In this document: positions 56,753 through 64,000 of the stretch, one piece after another | Position numbering within the stretch: the first letter of the stretch is position 1 | Layout of the letters: each line of letters opens with the position of its first letter | DNA from: Microvirga pakistanensis | Lineage (GTDB): Bacteria; Pseudomonadota; Alphaproteobacteria; Rhizobiales; Beijerinckiaceae | Assembly (NCBI RefSeq): GCF_004458765.1 | Contig: NZ_SPJX01000029.1 | Coordinates: forward strand, 2,623 to 66,622 | Length of the DNA: 64,000 bases | Reading direction: 5' to 3' | The notes under the pieces: model-generated | What the model saw: the letters and a program-made list of their open reading frames with translations, nothing else | Database searches by the model: none | What the model was told of the DNA's origin: nothing | Position numbers and translations under genes: made by a program

Positions 56753-57565
56753 ATGCACGAACGTGAAAGGCATCGGATCATTCTCAGCTTGGTTCAGGAG
56801 CGGCCCGTCGCGACCATCCAGGACCTGATGGAGCTGACGGAAGCGTCCGAGGCCACGATCCGCCGGGACATCGCGGCGCTTCACGTTCAAGGGCGCCTGC
56901 GGCGCGTGCGCGGCGGTGCGGAGGCTCTCCACCCCCAGCAGATCAGCCCCCTGGCCGCCAAGCCGTTTCGGATCTCGGAAGGTGAGAACGCGACCATGAA
57001 GCGGGCCATTGCGCGCGAAGCGGTCGCGCTCTGCAGCGACGGGGACGCCATCATCATCAATGGCGGCACCACCACGTTTCAGATGGTGCATTACCTGACC
57101 GCTCGCCGAATGCAGGTCTTCACCAACTCCTTCGCGATCGCCGAGCACCTTATCAAGCATTCCAAAAACCAGGTGATGCTGCCTGGCGGCTCCGTCTACC
57201 GCGACCAGAGCATCATTCTGTCGCCCTTCGACAATGACGTGACCCGTAATTTCTACGCGCGCCGCATGTTCATGGGTGCGCAGGGCGTCGGTCCTGTCGG
57301 CGTGATGGAGCAGGATGCTTTGATCATCCAAGCCGAGCAGAAGCTGATCAATCAGGCGGACGAGCTGGTGCTGATGGTGGATTCCACCAAGTTCCGGCGC
57401 CGTTCGAGCCTGATTCTCTGCCCCCTCAACCGTGTCTCGACGCTCATCACGGACGATGGCATCCCGGATGCCGCCAGAACCATGATCGAGGAAGCAGGGA
57501 TCAAGCTGATCGTCGCCTCGACGGCTGCACAAGATCAGCAGACGGAATCCTCATCGGCGGCCTGA
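56753..57565 (+). CDS. rhaR: DeoR-family regulator of rhamnose genes
   Basis: 270 aa. N-terminal DeoR helix-turn-helix (residues 3-57: ERHRIILSLVQERPVATIQD and EASEATIRRDIAAL), then a sugar-phosphate isomerase-like sensor (IINGGTTTFQM, NSFAIAEHL, VMLPGGSVYRDQ, VDSTKF). It probably senses a phosphorylated rhamnose intermediate and represses both rhaDI and the transport operon. It is followed by rhaS 37 bp downstream. Confidence 0.92.
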   Translation: MHERERHRIILSLVQERPVATIQDLMELTEASEATIRRDIAALHVQGRLRRVRGGAEALHPQQISPLAAKPFRISEGENATMKRAIAREAVALCSDGDAIIINGGTTTFQMVHYLTARRMQVFTNSFAIAEHLIKHSKNQVMLPGGSVYRDQSIILSPFDNDVTRNFYARRMFMGAQGVGPVGVMEQDALIIQAEQKLINQADELVLMVDSTKFRRRSSLILCPLNRVSTLITDDGIPDAARTMIEEAGIKLIVASTAAQDQQTESSSAA

Positions 57566-57602
57566 GAGCCGGCGATAGGCTTTTGAAAGGGAGGAAGAAA
57601 AC

Positions 57603-58598
57603 ATGAAACTTTTCGCGAAACTCGCCGTCGGCACGGCCCTCGGCCTCGCCCTGCTCACGGGCGCGGCGAGCGCCGAGAACATCAAGATCGGCCTTGTGGT
57701 GAAATCCCTCGGAAACGGCTTCTTCGAGGCCGCCAACAAGGGCGCACAGGAAGCGGCCAAGGAACTCGGCGGCGTGGACATCATCTATACAGGTCCTACC
57801 ACCACGACCGCCGAGGGGCAGATCGAGGTTATCAACGCCCTGATCGCCCAGAAGGTCGATGCCATCGCAATCTCGGCGAACGATCCCGACGCCGTCATCC
57901 CGGCCCTGAAGAAAGCAGCCCAGCGCGGCATCAAGGTGATTTCCTGGGATTCCGGCGTCAACAAGGACGGGCGGATCCTTCACCTCAATCCCTCGTCGAA
58001 CGAGCTGATCGGCAATATGTGCCTGAAGCTCGCGGCCTCGCACCTGCCGGACGGAAAGGGCGATTTCGCGATCCTGTCCGCCACCTCCACGTCGACGAAC
58101 CAGAACACCTGGATCGCCGAAATGAAGAAGCAGCTGCCGAAATACCCGGGCCTGAACCTCGTGACCACGGTCTACGGCGACGACCTTGCGGACAAGAGCT
58201 ATCGCGAAGCGCAGGGCCTTCTCTCCTCCCAGCCGAATGTGAAGGTGATTGTCGCTCCGACCACGGTCGGCGTGCTTGCGGCCTCGCAGGCGGTCAAGGA
58301 CGCCGGCAAGATCGGCCAGGTCTACGTGACGGGTCTCGGCCTGCCGTCCGAGATGGCCGGTGCAGTGCATTCCGGCGCGACCAAGGAGTTCGCGATCTGG
58401 AACCCGATCGATCTCGGTTACTCCGCGGCGCAGATTGCTTACCGTCTGGTCAAGAAGGAGACCGACGGCAAGCCGGGCTCCGAGATCAATGCCGGCCGCA
58501 TGGGCAAGATCAAGATCGGCGAGAACGGCGAGGCCGCCATGGCGGATCCCTTCGTCTACAACGCGAAGAACGTCGACGAATTCGCCAAGATCTTCTGA
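57603..58598 (+). CDS. rhaS: Rhamnose ABC transporter substrate-binding protein
   Basis: 331 aa, periplasmic. The signal peptide is MKLFAKLAVGTALGLALLTG with cleavage after ASA. The mature protein is of the Peripla_BP_4 family (VVKSLGNGFFEAANKGAQEAA, ISANDPDAVIPALKKAAQRG, VISWDSGVN). GGGAGGAAG precedes the ATG. The gene order rhaR-S-T-P-Q-U-K is the one known from R. leguminosarum. A hairpin follows the stop codon. Confidence 0.94.
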   Translation: MKLFAKLAVGTALGLALLTGAASAENIKIGLVVKSLGNGFFEAANKGAQEAAKELGGVDIIYTGPTTTTAEGQIEVINALIAQKVDAIAISANDPDAVIPALKKAAQRGIKVISWDSGVNKDGRILHLNPSSNELIGNMCLKLAASHLPDGKGDFAILSATSTSTNQNTWIAEMKKQLPKYPGLNLVTTVYGDDLADKSYREAQGLLSSQPNVKVIVAPTTVGVLAASQAVKDAGKIGQVYVTGLGLPSEMAGAVHSGATKEFAIWNPIDLGYSAAQIAYRLVKKETDGKPGSEINAGRMGKIKIGENGEAAMADPFVYNAKNVDEFAKIF

Positions 58599-58618
58599 GG
58601 TCTCGATACGCGCAGAAT

Positions 58619-58643
58619 GAAGGCGCGGTGACATCGCGCCTTC
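58619..58643 (+). terminator. Hairpin after rhaS
   Basis: A perfect 9-bp stem (GAAGGCGCG/CGCGCCTTC) with a 7-base loop, then CTTGCC. It is the third hairpin in this window placed between a binding-protein gene and a downstream transporter gene. Confidence 0.55.
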
Positions 58644-58675
58644 CTTGCCCACGTTGGTCTGCGGGGGGAGTCCCC

Positions 58676-60193
58676 ATGTCTGTTGTACAAGCGCTCACTC
58701 AGAATTCGGCTCCGCTTCTGGAGATGCGCGGCATTTCCAGATCGTTTCCTGGCGTCAAGGCGCTGGACGGCGTCGATGTCGCTCTCTATCCGGGAACCGT
58801 GACGGCACTGATCGGGGAGAATGGCGCGGGCAAGTCCACCCTCGTCAAGATCCTCACCGGCATCTACCAGCCGGACGGCGGCCAGATCGTCGTCGAGGGT
58901 GAGCCCGTACAATTCACGAGCGCAGAGGCTGCCATTCGTAGCGGCATAACGGCGATCCATCAGGAAACCGTGCTGTTCGACGAGCTCTCGGTTGCCGAGA
59001 ACATCTTCCTCGGGCATGCGCCGCGCAACCGATGGGGTCTCGTCAACTGGGCCGCCATGAATGCCCGTGCGGCTGCGTTGTTGACGTCCATCGACGCGCC
59101 CATCAGCCCTTACTCCCGCCTGAAGGATCTCTCGATCGCGCAGCGCCATCTCGTCGCCATCGCACGGGCTCTGTCCGTGGAGGCGCGGGTCGTCATCATG
59201 GACGAGCCGACGGCGGCGCTGTCCTACAAGGAGGTGGAGGATCTTTTCCGCATCATCGAGAGATTGAAGCGGCAGGGAAAGGCCATCCTCTTCATCAGCC
59301 ACAAATTCGAGGAAGTCTATGCGATCGCCGAGCGGTTCGTGGTTTTCCGCGATGGCCGCTCGATCGGCGCGGGGTTGCTGGCACAAACCAGCCAGGACGA
59401 GATCGTGCGCATGATGGTGGGCCGTTCGGTCGATCATGTGTTTCCGAAAGCCGCCGTCACCATCGGCGAGACCGTCCTGAAGGTTTCCGGCTATTCCCAC
59501 CCGACGGAATTCGACGGCATCTCCTTCGCGCTGCGCCGTGGCGAGATCCTTGGGCTCTACGGCCTCGTCGGAGCGGGGCGATCGGAGTTCTGTCAGTCCC
59601 TCTTCGGCATCACGCGCCCGAGCACCGGCAGGCTCGAACTGGAAGGACGCTCCATCGAGATCCGCTCCCCGTCCGATGCCATCCGGGCCGGGATCGTCTA
59701 TGTGCCGGAAGAGCGCGGCCGTCACGGCGCCGTGCTCCAGATGCCGATCTTCCAGAACTTCTCGATGGCCACCTTGGGCAGAACCACGCGGGCGGGCTTC
59801 CTCCGCCAGGCCGAGGAATTCGCCCTCGCACGCCGATATGCGGAGAGGCTCGACCTGCGCGCCGCCGCCTTGTCGGTTCCGGTCGGCACCCTGTCGGGAG
59901 GCAATCAGCAGAAGGTCGTCATCGGCAAATGGCTCGCCACCAGGCCGAAGGTGATCATTCTCGACGAGCCCACCAAGGGCATCGATATCGGCTCGAAGGC
60001 GGCCGTTCATGCGTTCATGAGCGAACTCGCCGGAGAGGGCCTCAGCGTGATCATGGTCTCGTCAGAGCTCCCCGAAATCCTCGGCATGTCGGACAGGGTG
60101 ATGGTGATGCGCGAGGGCAGGGTGGCCGGTATCTGGAATCGTGAGGGGCTCGACGCCGAGACCCTCGTTCGTGCGGCTACCGGGAACGAGTGA
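58676..60193 (+). CDS. rhaT: Rhamnose ABC transporter ATP-binding protein, two ATPase domains
   Basis: 505 aa tandem sugar ATPase. Domain 1: [14 protein letters not shown] near residue 45 and [12 protein letters not shown]. Domain 2: degenerate GLVGAGRSE, signature [28 protein letters not shown]. The start MSVVQALTQNSAP at 58676 fits family length; the frame is open upstream through rhaS in another frame. It energises RhaP and RhaQ. Confidence 0.94.
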   Translation: MSVVQALTQNSAPLLEMRGISRSFPGVKALDGVDVALYPGTVTALIGENGAGKSTLVKILTGIYQPDGGQIVVEGEPVQFTSAEAAIRSGITAIHQETVLFDELSVAENIFLGHAPRNRWGLVNWAAMNARAAALLTSIDAPISPYSRLKDLSIAQRHLVAIARALSVEARVVIMDEPTAALSYKEVEDLFRIIERLKRQGKAILFISHKFEEVYAIAERFVVFRDGRSIGAGLLAQTSQDEIVRMMVGRSVDHVFPKAAVTIGETVLKVSGYSHPTEFDGISFALRRGEILGLYGLVGAGRSEFCQSLFGITRPSTGRLELEGRSIEIRSPSDAIRAGIVYVPEERGRHGAVLQMPIFQNFSMATLGRTTRAGFLRQAEEFALARRYAERLDLRAAALSVPVGTLSGGNQQKVVIGKWLATRPKVIILDEPTKGIDIGSKAAVHAFMSELAGEGLSVIMVSSELPEILGMSDRVMVMREGRVAGIWNREGLDAETLVRAATGNE

Positions 60194-60209
60194 CGGGAAG
60201 GGCGACGCG

Positions 60210-61229
60210 ATGAGCCGCATTCTGAAGTACCGAGAACTCCTGCTTTTCGGGATCATCTGCGTGTTGATCGCCGCATTTTCCTATCGGGCGCCGGGCTTTT
60301 CTTCTCCCAGGAGCCTTGCGAACATCTTCAACGATACCTCGATCCTGATGATCCTGGCCCTCGGCCAGATGGCGGTGATCCTGACGAGATCCATCGACCT
60401 TTCGGTGGCCGCCAATTTGTCCTTCACGGGCATGGCCGTCGCCATGCTCAATGCGGCCTATCCTGGAATCCCGCTGCCCCTTCTCATCTGCGCGGCGCTC
60501 GCGATCGGAGCCGCGCTCGGCGCGATCAACGGCCTCATGGTGTGGAAAATCGGCATTCCCGCCATCGTGGCGACGCTTGGGACGCTCACCATCTATCGCG
60601 GCATGGCCTTCGTCCTGTCGGGCGGCGCGTGGGTGAACCAGACCCAGATGACCCCCGCTTTCCTGAACACGCCGCGCATGCCGGTGCTTGGCCTTCCCCT
60701 GCTCGGATGGACTGCGATCCTCGTGATCGCCGTCATCGCAATCGTGTTGAGGCGCACTGTTTTCGGGCGTTCCCTGTATGCGGCGGGCGGCAATCCTACC
60801 GCGGCGCTCTATGCCGGCGTCGATGTCGGTCGCACGACGTTCTTCGCCTTCATGCTGTCGGGAGCCTTGGCCGGTCTCTGCGGCTATCTCTGGGTGTCGC
60901 GGTATGCGGTCGCGTATGTCGACATCGCCGCGGGATTCGAGCTTGATACCGTTGCGGCCTGCGTCATCGGCGGCATTTCGACCCTTGGTGGCATCGGCTC
61001 GGTCGGCGGAGCCGTGCTGGGAGCGCTGTTCCTTGGCGTGATCAAGAACGCGCTTCCCGTGATCAACATCTCGCCGTTCTGGCAGATGGCGATTTCCGGC
61101 CTCGTGATCATCATTGCCGTTCTCTTCAACGCTCGTCAGGAGCGCCGCAAGGGTCGTCTCATCCTGCGCGAGACCGCCAAGCGCCGCCCCCCCCGGATCG
61201 AAGTCCCCGTCGAAGGAGCCGCCGCATGA
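60210..61229 (+). CDS. rhaP: Rhamnose ABC transporter permease 1
   Basis: 339 aa RbsC-type permease with about 8-10 membrane segments, [19 protein letters not shown] and [22 protein letters not shown]. The start at 60210 lies 16 bp after rhaT, and the stop overlaps rhaQ (ATGA). It forms the channel with RhaQ. Confidence 0.93.
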   Translation: MSRILKYRELLLFGIICVLIAAFSYRAPGFSSPRSLANIFNDTSILMILALGQMAVILTRSIDLSVAANLSFTGMAVAMLNAAYPGIPLPLLICAALAIGAALGAINGLMVWKIGIPAIVATLGTLTIYRGMAFVLSGGAWVNQTQMTPAFLNTPRMPVLGLPLLGWTAILVIAVIAIVLRRTVFGRSLYAAGGNPTAALYAGVDVGRTTFFAFMLSGALAGLCGYLWVSRYAVAYVDIAAGFELDTVAACVIGGISTLGGIGSVGGAVLGALFLGVIKNALPVINISPFWQMAISGLVIIIAVLFNARQERRKGRLILRETAKRRPPRIEVPVEGAAA

Positions 61230-62272
61230 CGATCCTGACCGCCGAGAAACGGCCCGTGCGCGTCATCCCCGACAAGCTCTCCACGCCGATCAGCCGGATT
61301 CTGGGAAGCTGGGAAATGCTCCTCGCTGCGGTCGCCATCTCGATTTTCATTGCGAACTCACTGGCATCGCCCCATTTCCTCGATCCCTGGAACCTGTCCG
61401 ACGCCACGTACAATTTCACCGAGAAGGCCATGATTGCCTTCGCCATGACCCTTCTGATCATCTCGGGAGAAATCGACCTGTCGGTCGCCGCCATCATCGC
61501 GCTCGCCTCGACCGCCATGGGAGCGGCCGCCCAGGCCGGGTTTCAGACCCCGGCGCTGGTCGGGATCGGACTGGGAGTCGGTCTGTTGTGTGGTGCGTTC
61601 AACGGCCTGCTGGTCGCCCGCATCGGCCTGCCTTCGATCGTGGTCACGATCGGCACCATGAGCCTGTTCCGCGGCATCGCGCAGATCGTCCTCGGCGATC
61701 AGGCCTATGGCGGTTATCCGGCGAGCTTTGCCTGGTTCGGCCAGGGCTATATGTCGGATTTCCCGTGGTGGCCCGCGCTTCCAGGCTTCGAGGTCGTCAC
61801 CTTCGAGATGGTGGCCTTTGCGGCCTTCGCGCTCGTGTTCGGGATCCTCCTGCATCGGACCACTTTCGGGCGTTGGATCTACGCCATCGGCAACAACGCT
61901 TTTGCTGCGCAATTCTCCGGGATACCTGTCCAGCGCACCAAGTTCGTTCTGTTTCTGCTCACGGGCGTGATGAGCGGGTTCGCCGCCGTGTGTCTCACCT
62001 CCCGTCTAGGGTCGACCCGGCATACGATCGCGGCAGGCTGGGAACTCGAAGCCATCACCATGGCAGTACTCGGGGGCGTCAGCATTCTCGGCGGTTCCGG
62101 CACGATCCCGGGCGTGGTGCTCGCGGCCATCGTCATGGGCCTCGTGACCTTTGGGCTCGGCCTGCTCAACGTGCCGGGCATCGTCATGTCGATCTTCATC
62201 GGCCTGCTACTCATCCTCGTGATCGCACTGCCGATTCTGTTCCGTCGCATCCGCTCGAAGGCCGCCGCATGA
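61226..62272 (+). CDS. rhaQ: Rhamnose ABC transporter permease 2
   Basis: 348 aa, RbsC family, about 8-10 membrane segments after a 30-residue cytoplasmic N-terminus. [19 protein letters not shown] replaces the usual GGIDLSVG (Gly-Glu for Gly-Gly). [23 protein letters not shown] is near the C-terminus. It overlaps rhaP and rhaU by 4 bases each (ATGA). Confidence 0.93.
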   Translation: MTILTAEKRPVRVIPDKLSTPISRILGSWEMLLAAVAISIFIANSLASPHFLDPWNLSDATYNFTEKAMIAFAMTLLIISGEIDLSVAAIIALASTAMGAAAQAGFQTPALVGIGLGVGLLCGAFNGLLVARIGLPSIVVTIGTMSLFRGIAQIVLGDQAYGGYPASFAWFGQGYMSDFPWWPALPGFEVVTFEMVAFAAFALVFGILLHRTTFGRWIYAIGNNAFAAQFSGIPVQRTKFVLFLLTGVMSGFAAVCLTSRLGSTRHTIAAGWELEAITMAVLGGVSILGGSGTIPGVVLAAIVMGLVTFGLGLLNVPGIVMSIFIGLLLILVIALPILFRRIRSKAAA

Positions 62273-62592
62273 GCAAGAAAGAAAAACATGCATTCAAGAT
62301 GCAGCTTCATCCGGGCATGGAGGAGGAATACCGCCGCCGCCATGATGAGATCTGGCCGGAGCTGGCCGAGCTGTTGAAGGACGCGGGCGTGGAGGACTAC
62401 TCGATTCATCTCGACCGTGAGACCAACATCCTCTTCGCCGTGCTCTGGCGCCCGATCGATCACAACATGGCGGATCTTCCGAACCACCCGCTGATGAAGC
62501 GCTGGTGGGCTTTCATGGCTGATATCATGGTGACCAATCCGGACCAGTCGCCGGTGGAGAAGCCGCTCGTCACCGTCTTCCATTTAGCGTGA
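62269..62592 (+). CDS. rhaU: L-rhamnose mutarotase
   Basis: 107 aa. It interconverts anomers of L-rhamnose. Family sequence: [43 protein letters not shown], with the catalytic His (RRHDEIWPE) and the conserved [12 protein letters not shown]. It is the rhaU gene of the rhizobial cluster (rhaM in E. coli). It overlaps rhaQ and lies 4 bp before rhaK. Confidence 0.94.
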   Translation: MSKKEKHAFKMQLHPGMEEEYRRRHDEIWPELAELLKDAGVEDYSIHLDRETNILFAVLWRPIDHNMADLPNHPLMKRWWAFMADIMVTNPDQSPVEKPLVTVFHLA

Positions 62593-62596
62593 GTCC

Positions 62597-63976
62597 ATGA
62601 AGGTTGCGGTGCTCGATGTCGGCAAGACCAACGTCAAGGCCGTCGTTGTGGATCTGGAGGCCGGCCGCGAACTTGCGGCGCGCACGAAGCCGAACAAGGT
62701 GCTGACGGACGGCCCCTATCCCCATTTCGACGTGGACGGGATTTTTACCTTCTTCATCGCCTCCTTGAAGGATCTTCATGCCGAATTCGGGTTCGAGGCC
62801 GTCTCGATCACGGCCCACGGCGCAAGCGGCGCCCTTATTGCCGACGACGGCTTGGCCCTTCCGGTTCTCGACTACGAGTTCCGCTATTCGGCCGATATCG
62901 ATCGCGCCTATGATGCGATCAGACCACCGTTCCGGGAAACCTTCTCGCCGCGCCTGCCCGGCGGACTGAACCTCGGAGCTCAGCTCCACTTCCAGAAAGC
63001 AACCTTTCCTGACGAGTTCAGGAACGTCCGCGCGATCGTCACCTATCCGCAATATTGGGGCTGGCGGCTGACCGGTGCTTCGGCCATGGATGTGACCTCT
63101 CTCGGATGCCATACGGATCTGTGGCTGCCGCGAACCGGTACGTTCTCCAGCCTTGTCGAGCGCCTCGATATCGCCGGTAAGCTGGCGCCGGTCAGAAAGC
63201 CCGCCGACATGCTGGGTCACGTGGCCGGCGACGTCGCCGCCAGGATCGGGCTCGTTGAGCCTGTTCCGGTCTATTGCGGCATCCACGATTCCAATGCGTC
63301 TCTTCTGCCGCATCTGCTTCAGCGCGAGGCGCCCTTCGCGGTGGTGTCGACAGGCACCTGGATCGTGCTGTTCGCGGTTGGTGGGGATCTCGATCGCCTT
63401 GCTCCCGAACGCGATACCCTGGCGAACGTCGATGCCCTCGGCCGCGCGGTGCCGTCGGCTCGCTTCATGGGCGGCCGGGAGTTCGAGCTGCTGACCGGAG
63501 GAAAAGGCGCGGCGACGCCACAGGCCGTCAAACGCGTGTTGGACGAGGGTGTTTTTCTGACACCGGGCGTCGTTCCCGGTTGCGGACCTTATCCTCATGC
63601 GCAGCATCGTGTCGTGAATGCCTCTCACGCACTCGATGCGGACGAGACCTATGTGGCGGCCTCGCTCTACGCTGCGTCGATGACGAAGACCTGCCTCGAC
63701 CTGACAGGTGCGGCCGGGCCGATCGTTGTGGAAGGTCCTTTCGCCCGCAACCGGCTCTACATCGAGGCTCTGTCCAACGCGGTTGCGCGCCCGGTCACGG
63801 CGGCAGCGGGCTCGACGGGGACGAGCATGGGAGCGGCACTCCTTGCTGCCCATCTTTCGGTGCCAACGATGTCGGCGTCGGAGGAGGCTGGTTCGACTCT
63901 CGCTTCGTCCGAGGATTACCGGCGGTACTGTAACGGGTGGGAGGCGCTTTTGCGTGGTGAGAGCCTCCACGGATGA
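62597..63976 (+). CDS. rhaK: L-rhamnulose kinase / rhamnose kinase (FGGY family)
   Basis: 459 aa FGGY carbohydrate kinase. The N-terminal phosphate motif is VLDVGKTNVKAVVVD, the second domain has CGIHDSNASLLPHL with the likely catalytic Asp and VVSTGTWIVL, and the C-terminal ATP-binding part ends with GSTGTSMGAALLAA. In R. leguminosarum the kinase is needed for both phosphorylation and function of the RhaSTPQ transporter. It is the last gene of the operon in the window and is complete. Confidence 0.92.
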   Translation: MKVAVLDVGKTNVKAVVVDLEAGRELAARTKPNKVLTDGPYPHFDVDGIFTFFIASLKDLHAEFGFEAVSITAHGASGALIADDGLALPVLDYEFRYSADIDRAYDAIRPPFRETFSPRLPGGLNLGAQLHFQKATFPDEFRNVRAIVTYPQYWGWRLTGASAMDVTSLGCHTDLWLPRTGTFSSLVERLDIAGKLAPVRKPADMLGHVAGDVAARIGLVEPVPVYCGIHDSNASLLPHLLQREAPFAVVSTGTWIVLFAVGGDLDRLAPERDTLANVDALGRAVPSARFMGGREFELLTGGKGAATPQAVKRVLDEGVFLTPGVVPGCGPYPHAQHRVVNASHALDADETYVAASLYAASMTKTCLDLTGAAGPIVVEGPFARNRLYIEALSNAVARPVTAAAGSTGTSMGAALLAAHLSVPTMSASEEAGSTLASSEDYRRYCNGWEALLRGESLHG

Positions 63977-64000
63977 GGTGCGCTCTACGGCACCTGGGGA

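Overview
The window (about 62% G+C by eye) comes from an alphaproteobacterium, most likely of the order Hyphomicrobiales. The evidence is a rhamnose cluster in the order known from Rhizobium leguminosarum (rhaDI / rhaRSTPQUK), two copies of a roughly 95-bp palindromic intergenic repeat of the kind common in this order, FCD-type GntR regulators, and a candidate EcfG-type stress promoter. Microvirga or another Methylobacteriaceae member is a reasonable guess, not shown.

Layout. 1-372: 3' end of ftsK with its terminator. 557-11178 (minus): one long operon with aldA, a YtfQRT-YjfF-like sugar ABC transporter, an enolase-superfamily sugar-acid dehydratase, an SDR, an FAH-type hydrolase and a GMC oxidoreductase. 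11562-18742: a GntR regulator, a second ribose-type ABC transporter, and an aldose dehydrogenase, FucU mutarotase and lactonase. With the first block these make an almost complete non-phosphorylating L-fucose-type pathway. 18759-24256: a GntR regulator divergent from a TRAP transporter and a UxaA/GarD-type dehydratase. 24257-25811: a small accessory patch with a diverged CYTH protein, a 71-aa protein whose start codon lies in a 14-bp hairpin arm, and the two repeats. 25812-36721: histidine utilisation (hutD-U-G-H-I, hutF-C) and a NitT/TauT-type ABC transporter that appears to belong to the same regulon through HutC-like operators. 36752-42404: small membrane protein, DUF892 protein, Mpg glycosylase, zinc-ribbon protein and a large SAM-domain/class III cyclase/ATPase. 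42614-44204: a two-gene split borosin-type RiPP locus. 44371-49353: branched-chain 2-oxoacid dehydrogenase complex (E1alpha, E1beta, E2, E3). 49516-53019: ilvA and ggt. 53084-63976: L-rhamnose catabolism and uptake.

The outstanding feature is 42614-44204. The second gene is a clear relative of the alpha-N-methyltransferase domain of borosin enzymes (OphMA and SonM): the catalytic Tyr/Arg/Tyr and YGHPGVF residues are all present. The first gene encodes a small helical domain matching the borosin binding domain, followed by nine in-frame 15-residue repeats and a hydrophobic tail. The repeats vary mostly at synonymous sites. This looks like a repeat-bearing precursor peptide with a stand-alone backbone N-methyltransferase.

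Most of the rest is uptake and degradation of plant or exudate compounds (6-deoxy sugars, sugar acids, histidine, branched-chain amino acids), each block with its own regulator. In three transport operons a strong hairpin follows the binding-protein gene, consistent with higher expression of the binding protein than of the membrane parts.
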